Part shown: positions 51,068-56,570 of the stretch, one piece after another
Layout: each line of letters begins with the position of its first letter
How positions within the stretch are numbered: the stretch's first letter is position 1
Assembly (NCBI GenBank): GCA_022510525.1
Contig: JAFLTH010000009.1
Span: forward strand, 1-56,570
Length of the DNA: 56,570 nt
Direction: 5' to 3'
From: Lachnospiraceae bacterium
GTDB lineage: Bacteria; Bacillota; Clostridia; Lachnospirales; Lachnospiraceae
Made by a program: the position numbers and the translations under genes
Notes under the pieces: generated by a model
What the model was told of the DNA's origin: nothing
The model's input: the letters and a program-made list of their open reading frames with translations, nothing else
Database searches by the model: none

Positions 51068-52183
51068 TTACCTGAATATATCTTGCAGCAATTGATAGTA
51101 CTTCTTGGTCAGCTTCAACTGATCATATGCGTTAAAATCCATCTCTCCGATTCTGTCCATGGGATTTAACATGACACGTATCCATTCCTGAACATCGTAG
51201 GGGTCAATCACATAATTTGCCTTATTCTGCGTCACTTCTGGGATACAGGCTCTATCTGTAGTAATTACAATCGTCCCAAAAAGCATCGCCTCAATGGGTG
51301 GCATTCCGAAACCTTCAAAAACACTGGGAAAGAGAAATGCCTTGCTGTATTTGTACAGTGCATTTCGCTCTGCGTTGTCCACAAATCCTGTCAGTGTCAC
51401 TTCATGCCCTAAGTCCTTCTCTTGAATCTGCTGTATAAGCTTGTTCTTATTTTCTCCGTTTACTCCCGAAACCAGCAGTCTGCACGGCAAATCGACTTTT
51501 TGTTCCTTAATCTGTCTTATCACTTCAATCAGTGTCTCCAGATTCTTGTGTGGTATTAACTGTGATACCGTATAATAGTATCCATTGTCTTGAATATCAT
51601 ATTTGTCTGACAGTACTTTAAATGGAACTGTCTCATCCCTCTCCACTGTAATCGGATTATAAATAGTCGTAATACGCTCTGGCCTTATATGATACTTTGC
51701 AATAATATCTTCTTTCACCCAATCGGAGATAGCCACGATGTGCTTGGAAAAATGCACATCCAACCACCAACATAATTTCGAATATGCAATTTCATGAAAG
51801 GGATGATATTCAGGATAATGAGCTGCCTGCAAATCATGAATTGTATTTACATAGGTAACGCCCCCGTTAAATAGGGGTCTGCAATAAACGGGAATAAAGC
51901 ATTTCCGAATTCCGTGTTTGCGCAGAAAACTGTTCTGGCAAAAGAACTGCCACAGGATGCGCTTCTCTATATTGGCCGATACAACATTTGTCTCCAAAAG
52001 TGTGAATCTTACATCCTCCGCATATTGGACAAAAGTATCCTTATTGTCCTGTGAAACAAGCAACGCAAACTGAAAGGGTTCTTCCAGTTTCCGGAAACCG
52101 TCCAACAGATTTCTGATATAAAATTCCGTTCCGCCAACCTGCTTCGGGCGAAGCCATAATAAATCAATCGCAATCTTTTCCAT
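51068..52183 (-). CDS. GT4 mannosyltransferase-type glycosyltransferase
   Basis: A 371-residue GT-B enzyme. KQVGGTEFYIRNLLDGF near the start, the VSQLIPHKNLETLIEVI segment, LVSGVNGENKNKLIQ and the donor-site block FPSVFEGFGMPPIEAMLFGTIVI (E-x7-E) are all typical. Members of this group transfer mannose or rhamnose from GDP/dTDP donors to a lipid-linked acceptor. The gene overlaps the DUF2304 gene end by 20 nt. Confidence 0.86.
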   Translation of the reverse strand: MEKIAIDLLWLRPKQVGGTEFYIRNLLDGFRKLEEPFQFALLVSQDNKDTFVQYAEDVRFTLLETNVVSANIEKRILWQFFCQNSFLRKHGIRKCFIPVYCRPLFNGGVTYVNTIHDLQAAHYPEYHPFHEIAYSKLCWWLDVHFSKHIVAISDWVKEDIIAKYHIRPERITTIYNPITVERDETVPFKVLSDKYDIQDNGYYYTVSQLIPHKNLETLIEVIRQIKEQKVDLPCRLLVSGVNGENKNKLIQQIQEKDLGHEVTLTGFVDNAERNALYKYSKAFLFPSVFEGFGMPPIEAMLFGTIVITTDRACIPEVTQNKANYVIDPYDVQEWIRVMLNPMDRIGEMDFNAYDQLKLTKKYYQLLQDIFR

Positions 52184-52577
52184 AACCGTCTTTTTCAGTG
52201 TCCGTCAGTTCATCAACACTGCTATATCTGCTTTCTAATTCTCGGACACGCTTTTCCATCATACTTAATTCCTGAATCAAAATCCTAATCTTCATCTGTT
52301 GCCTTGAAGCAATAGACGTAAGTGTCATCAGAATCATTATAATAAAGGCAATACACAAAATGTAAAGACCGTTCATATTGCTCTCAATACCGAGGATTCT
52401 GACAAAGTGCACCAATAGTTCCGGGAAGTAGATCATGATTCCCATAATCAACCCGACCACAAGCCAAACCAGCGTGTATTTTAATTCCAGCATCTTACGC
52501 TTCAGATAATACAGGATAATAATAAAATAGCAGATTACAGCAATCGACAAAGTAACCTGCAGTGTATGTGGTATCAT
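52164..52577 (-). CDS. DUF2304 small membrane protein
   Basis: A 137-residue protein with three hydrophobic segments (LSIAVICYFIIILYYLK, YTLVWLVVGLIMGIMIYF, GLYILCIAFIIMILMTLTS) and an amphipathic, charged C-terminus (RVRELESRYSSVDE) likely to form a coiled coil. Size, topology and position next to a DPM1-like GT2 match the DUF2304 family. In such pairs it probably anchors the GT2 or moves the lipid-linked sugar. It overlaps both neighbours (GT2 by 4 nt, GT4 by 20 nt). Confidence 0.8.
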   Translation of the reverse strand: MIPHTLQVTLSIAVICYFIIILYYLKRKMLELKYTLVWLVVGLIMGIMIYFPELLVHFVRILGIESNMNGLYILCIAFIIMILMTLTSIASRQQMKIRILIQELSMMEKRVRELESRYSSVDELTDTEKDGYGKDCD

Positions 52578-53293
52578 TTCTGCCTCCTAACTCCGAAACT
52601 CAATCTCCGGATCAGCATTGCAATCGTCACTTTCACCATGTAATATACAGATTTTTTCAGTGTGATGGAGCTTGTCCCGTTCTCTCTCTCTTTCATGACA
52701 ACCGGATATTCCTTAATCCTGCCGCCGTGCACCGCTGTTATCACTACGGCTTCAGGCTCTGGATAATCCGCCGGATAATCCTGTGCAAAAATATGAATAA
52801 ACCTTCTGTTGACAAGGCGGTAACCGCTTGTTATATCCCGTACACGCACCCCTGTAAGAATTAATCCCAATATACTTAAAAACTGTATACCCGTCCTGCG
52901 GAGTCCAGAAGACTGAAAGCCTTCCTTCTTTACAAAACGGGAGGCAATGACACAATCGGCATTTTCTTCCTCCATACATCCAATCATGCCTTCCAGAAAA
53001 GCAACATCATGCTGACCGTCACCGTCAATCTGAACCGCCATATCATATTCATTATCTAAGGCATACCGGTATCCGGTCTGTACCGCGCCGCCAATCCCCA
53101 TGTTGACAGGCAGATGAAGCGCCTGATAGTGATGCTTCTCACAAATCTTCCTGGTCTCATCCGTGGAACCGTCGTTGACAATCACATAATCGTACTGCGG
53201 ATAATTAGTTATTAAATTATCAATTACTTTTTCAATATTGTCCGCCTCATTGTAAGCGGGAATAATGATTAAACATTTCGCTCGATTCTTCAT
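52574..53293 (-). CDS. GT2 glycosyltransferase (DPM1-like, polyprenyl-phosphate sugar synthase)
   Basis: A 239-residue GT-A enzyme from the ATG at 53293 (MKNRAKCLIIIPAYNEADN); the frame is open to 53350, but the extra 19 residues are not family-like. It has VNDGSTDETR, the metal motif QIDGDGQHD and SRFVKKEGF. A DUF2304 gene follows with a 4-nt overlap. It likely loads a sugar on undecaprenyl phosphate for the GT-C protein directly upstream (53357-55069). Confidence 0.86.
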   Translation of the reverse strand: MKNRAKCLIIIPAYNEADNIEKVIDNLITNYPQYDYVIVNDGSTDETRKICEKHHYQALHLPVNMGIGGAVQTGYRYALDNEYDMAVQIDGDGQHDVAFLEGMIGCMEEENADCVIASRFVKKEGFQSSGLRRTGIQFLSILGLILTGVRVRDITSGYRLVNRRFIHIFAQDYPADYPEPEAVVITAVHGGRIKEYPVVMKERENGTSSITLKKSVYYMVKVTIAMLIRRLSFGVRRQK

Positions 53294-53356
53294 ACTTTCT
53301 GTATATCCATTCCAATATATTGCATTCAGTATAACATAAATCGGGTACAATTACTA

Positions 53357-55069
53357 TTAGTTCGACAGCAAGTACAAATACAGTCTGTCTGTCTCCAGGT
53401 TAATCCGCTCTATTCCCTCTATCTCCAACTCGCGTTGGGAAGATATTAGGAAAGCGTACCCCCCCCCAGATTCAGTTGCCATTTGATTTAATTCCTCAAT
53501 ATCGATCACCCGATATGTCTGCCTTACATATCCGTAGAAGTTTCTTAAATAACTGTTTCTGTCTTCCTTGGAAGCCGCCAAATAATATAAGTCACAGTCA
53601 GTTTTATTCAAATACTCCGCTATCTTGACACTGTCATTTTGTATTCTTTTCCCGTCAGCTACTATATTAGTATATACAGGCAATTGCACACAATTCAGTA
53701 TCCAGAATAATACAATTCCCACAGTTCCAAATCTGAAAGCCTTTATGACGACTCCTTCTTTGTTTTTGCAGATTGATCTGATTAAGAGCGCGATTACGGC
53801 ACCTGCAAAAACAACTGCAGCTATATCGGCATACGGGAGAATATATTTCGTGATATTTTCTATTGTTAGATACAAGTGTCCATCCGAAATGGACTGCCCC
53901 GTATTGCCTCGCATATATCCGAAATAACACAGACTGATTGCAAAACAAGCACCGGACAAAGACCACATAGCCTTGCTTTTCAGATAATCTTCCTCTTTAA
54001 TTTGTAAAATAAATAAAATCAACACCGGCGGAAATAGCACCTGAAAATACCTAAACAAAAATTTATGCGGAATTGTGGGCACACCCTCTTCCGTCAAAAC
54101 AATCAAAAAGACCGTCTCTAAAATCAGCAGGATACAGGCTAATAAACAGAAATCATGAAATCGCCTGCAATCCTGCCTTAATTTATTCCTGTTAAAGACA
54201 AGTGACCCCAGCGGAAAAACACCCATATTGATAAACAACAGAGCGGCATAAACGATACAACATATTCCTCCCGAAACAAAAGTCCAAACACTGACAGGAA
54301 ATAATGCCGAAAATTGAGTTGCATAGTGATTACTTCCCTCTATTCCTCCGTTTATTCCGCGAATCATGAAATACAATAAAACAGTGCCCAAAAGATATAC
54401 AATGTCATATATAAGCAGCGCGTTCCTCAGAATGTTCTTCTGTTCTTCCTTCATAAGCAGCCATATAAATAAACAGCAGTTCACCGTGACAGGAATCAGA
54501 AACAGATATGTCTTGGTAAAAAAGCACAGCACCGAAAATAGAGCACCGGCAGCCATCCACCTTCCGCTCCCATACCCACCTAATCTTTCAAAGGCCCGGT
54601 ACAGGAAATATAATGTCCACAAAAACAGCGGATAACTCAACACTTCCTGCAGAAGATACATACTGTCAAACATATATGGTAAAATCAGCGTCAATGCACT
54701 GACAGCAAGCGAAATCTTCGCATCTTCCAATATTTTTCCTGCAAGCAGATAAATCGGAAAAAGCGCTGAACACATAGATAATATACCGATGAATCTCATC
54801 AAAAACAGAATTCTGTCCGGAGAATAAAAAAAATAGGCCAAGGAAATCAACATAGAATATAGAACACAGTTGTAATTTACCGCGTTTCCGCTTACTTCAA
54901 ATCTTCCCTTATAGTGAAAAGACTTTGCCAAAGCCACATACAGCTCTTCATCGACTTCCACATGCACAGTAGAAGTAAAGAACAGCGCTATTATTCCATA
55001 TATTGTAACCGCCAAAAAAAATAAAATAATAATATACCTATGCCTTACCTCGAAATTCATTTCTTCCAA
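53357..55069 (-). CDS. GT-C type membrane glycosyltransferase with a G9 tract near its end
   Basis: A 570-residue protein with about a dozen membrane segments, a first loop carrying VHVEVDEELYVALAKSFHYKG (the acidic metal site of GT-C enzymes) and a soluble C-terminal domain of about 100 residues. A G9 tract at 53459-53467 encodes Gly-Gly-Gly in ATESGGGYAF, 35 residues before the stop, and is in frame. A slip would replace the last third of the soluble domain. It would use the lipid-linked sugar made by the GT2/DUF2304 pair below it. Confidence 0.75.
   Translation of the reverse strand: MEEMNFEVRHRYIIILFFLAVTIYGIIALFFTSTVHVEVDEELYVALAKSFHYKGRFEVSGNAVNYNCVLYSMLISLAYFFYSPDRILFLMRFIGILSMCSALFPIYLLAGKILEDAKISLAVSALTLILPYMFDSMYLLQEVLSYPLFLWTLYFLYRAFERLGGYGSGRWMAAGALFSVLCFFTKTYLFLIPVTVNCCLFIWLLMKEEQKNILRNALLIYDIVYLLGTVLLYFMIRGINGGIEGSNHYATQFSALFPVSVWTFVSGGICCIVYAALLFINMGVFPLGSLVFNRNKLRQDCRRFHDFCLLACILLILETVFLIVLTEEGVPTIPHKFLFRYFQVLFPPVLILFILQIKEEDYLKSKAMWSLSGACFAISLCYFGYMRGNTGQSISDGHLYLTIENITKYILPYADIAAVVFAGAVIALLIRSICKNKEGVVIKAFRFGTVGIVLFWILNCVQLPVYTNIVADGKRIQNDSVKIAEYLNKTDCDLYYLAASKEDRNSYLRNFYGYVRQTYRVIDIEELNQMATESGGGYAFLISSQRELEIEGIERINLETDRLYLYLLSN
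53459..53467 (-). repeat. G9 homopolymer inside the GT-C gene
   Basis: Nine consecutive C on the plus strand, read as GGG GGG GGG in frame (three glycines between Ser and Tyr). It is the same size class as the G10 and G8 tracts at 19261 and 11705, and all three lie in minus-strand glycan genes. Confidence 0.75.
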
Positions 55070-56403
55070 CTTCCTCTTTTCGCAAAGTAATTCATCACAA
55101 GTTCCTTAAACAGTAAATATGCCGCGCAATAGAAAATACCCATTGCATACACCACATAACGCTGCAAGCCGATAAACATAAGATTAACGGTTACTATCAA
55201 GATAAAAATAAATCCTACAACCGTCAGCATAAATTCTGCTGCCTGACTGTTCTTCTTCCTTCTCAAGCATGTAATACTTCCTACCAGCGCATATAGATAG
55301 AGAAACAACGCAATAAAATGACACAAAAAGTAAATCGGTTTGATCTGCCAAAATACCGCCGCAATAAATCCGGACATCATCAGCCTTACGGTATGATACA
55401 GATATCTGTCAAAATGTTTGATCAGTACCTTGCTTCCCAACTCCTGATTGATCTTTCTTGCATTTATGTCCAGTTCCGGATGTTGTATCGAATATTCTCC
55501 TATTTCCCTATATGCAACTGACGAAATGCGGTCACAAACCAAATCCTGCCACATATACAGATCCTGTCTGGCATAGATGTATCTGTACCGTTCCTCATCC
55601 ACCGCCGTGTAAACCCTCTCAAATATTTCCTGCATTTCGGGCGTATCAAACAATTCCTTATCTTCATAATCCACCTCATAGAACCCACGTATCATCAGGA
55701 CACTGGTAAACTGGGAAATCTCAAGCAGTTTTTTCCCAAACAATACTATAAAGGTTCCGCCTGCCACGACAAGAGCCCCAACAAATACAGCAATTAGCTT
55801 TTTGGCATTTCCCCGGGCGCACAGCTTTCTGATGACTACACAAACAAAGGCTGCAAATGTGGATAACAGCAACAGTATTAATTGACTTCTGATGCACATT
55901 AGAATAAGCGACATTATGACAAGGGCAACGCCCCAACAATATTTCCTATCCGAAATAAACCTAAATAAAAACAAGAAATATATATAAAAAAACGAATATG
56001 TTATGCCTTCCGTCATAATCTGGTGGGTAATTCCCGACTCCGGCAAATAAATGGAAAACGGGAGCATGCATGCCACATAGAGCAAAAGTTCTTCCCATAA
56101 TTTCAACCCAAAACGTTTCTTGAGCATGTGCACAAATACCATTGTACACAATATTGCAAGTACTGACTGAACTATCACAACCCCGTCCAGATAAGATTCC
56201 TCACCCAATATCACTTTCATCAATCGAAGAAACACCGGATAGAGCGGCATTACACCTTCACGCCCACCGGGATACAAATAAAATTCCGAATCTCTTTCTA
56301 TGCTTACCCATTTGTCTCCCAACAAAACATAAAACAAAATACCGGATAACAGCAAAAGTGCATATTCAGCAATTGCATAATGTTTATTCATCCAATCTCG
56401 CAT
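55057..56403 (-). CDS. Multi-spanning membrane protein, GT-C/glycan type
   Basis: A 448-residue protein with about ten hydrophobic segments and a soluble stretch of about 110 residues between segments (EVDYEDKELFDTPEMQEIFERVY...ELDINARKINQEL). The first loop is acidic (WVSIERDSEFYLYPGG), as in GT-C enzymes that use polyprenyl sugars. The start at 56403 follows GAGGAGAG by 6-7 nt. It overlaps the next gene by 13 nt. A role in transferring a lipid-linked sugar is likely but not provable from this sequence. Confidence 0.65.
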   Translation of the reverse strand: MRDWMNKHYAIAEYALLLLSGILFYVLLGDKWVSIERDSEFYLYPGGREGVMPLYPVFLRLMKVILGEESYLDGVVIVQSVLAILCTMVFVHMLKKRFGLKLWEELLLYVACMLPFSIYLPESGITHQIMTEGITYSFFYIYFLFLFRFISDRKYCWGVALVIMSLILMCIRSQLILLLLSTFAAFVCVVIRKLCARGNAKKLIAVFVGALVVAGGTFIVLFGKKLLEISQFTSVLMIRGFYEVDYEDKELFDTPEMQEIFERVYTAVDEERYRYIYARQDLYMWQDLVCDRISSVAYREIGEYSIQHPELDINARKINQELGSKVLIKHFDRYLYHTVRLMMSGFIAAVFWQIKPIYFLCHFIALFLYLYALVGSITCLRRKKNSQAAEFMLTVVGFIFILIVTVNLMFIGLQRYVVYAMGIFYCAAYLLFKELVMNYFAKRGSWKK

Positions 56404-56554
56404 TATATTCTCTCCTCAAAAGGCTCTCCACCGATGCCGCCGCCTTCTCGGTCATCCAATCAAGACGCAGCACCCTAAACAGGAGTTTCCTTATACCTTC
56501 AATCAATCCGCATACTGTAAATACCGCACAGAGAATTAAAATAACCACTAACAT
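56384..56554 (-). CDS. Small single-span membrane protein
   Basis: A 56-residue frame from an ATG at 56554 to a TAA at 56384, overlapping the next gene's start by 20 nt. It opens with one hydrophobic segment (MLVVILILCAVFTVCGLIEG) followed by a basic amphipathic tail (IRKLLFRVLR...SLLRRE). The overlap, the operon direction and an AGAGAGA purine run before the ATG support translation. The family is unknown; such peptides next to membrane glycosyltransferases can be subunits or remnants of a longer protein. Confidence 0.5.
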   Translation of the reverse strand: MLVVILILCAVFTVCGLIEGIRKLLFRVLRLDWMTEKAAASVESLLRREYNARLDE

Positions 56555-56570
56555 ATTTTCTCTCTCTACC

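Overview
The window is one long surface-polysaccharide (capsule or cell-wall glycan) biosynthesis locus, read almost entirely on the minus strand from right to left. Moderately AT-rich DNA, AGGAGG-type ribosome binding sites, tight gene packing with 4-20 nt overlaps and the gene families present suggest a gut Firmicute, most likely a Lachnospiraceae-type Clostridium relative; this is inference from gene style, not a database match.

Right part (56.5-46 kb): a small membrane ORF, several GT-C type membrane glycosyltransferases, GT2 and GT4 glycosyltransferases and a DUF2304 protein. Middle right (46-40 kb): a WbpB/E/D/I-like set for a diamino-uronic acid nucleotide sugar, interleaved with an LpxD-like acyltransferase, a MaoC-like hydratase and a deacetylase-like protein that could place a 3-hydroxyacyl group on an amino sugar. 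Middle (40-23 kb): GT4, a CDP-glycerol-transferase-like surface carbohydrate protein, a CMP-sugar synthetase next to an HMGL-type aldolase fusion (a possible unusual ulosonic acid route), two predicted fucosyltransferases, an O-acetyltransferase, an ABC-type flippase, a Wzx flippase, GT2 and GT-C proteins. Left middle (23-10 kb): a TPP enzyme resembling YerE, a NeuB-SAF-cupin synthase with a HAD phosphatase, an FkbM methyltransferase switched off by a G10 tract, three radical SAM proteins, an NDP-sugar reductase/epimerase, a Gmm-like Nudix protein and a zinc-binding C-methyltransferase. Left (5.7-0 kb): a CDP-3,6-dideoxyhexose set (rfbF, rfbG, rfbH) and a second, signature-less rfbF copy.

Two mobile blocks interrupt the locus. 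At about 6.06-10.19 kb lies a 5'-truncated group II intron whose domains V and VI are separated by a recombinase-in-trio (RIT) element (three tandem tyrosine recombinases, two of them broken). At about 11.9-13.0 kb is a decayed DDE transposase on the plus strand. Between the two rfbF copies sits a compact three-gene cassette with its own promoter-like sequence: zinc ribbon protein, OLD/AAA-type ATPase and PD-(D/E)XK nuclease. It has no evident sugar role and is the best candidate for an undescribed defence system.

The strongest regulatory signal is a set of long homopolymers: G10 (FkbM gene, out of frame), G9 (GT-C gene, in frame), G8 (radical SAM gene, in frame) and A9 in the 17-bp spacer of a good promoter. 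Together they suggest slipped-strand phase variation of this glycan.
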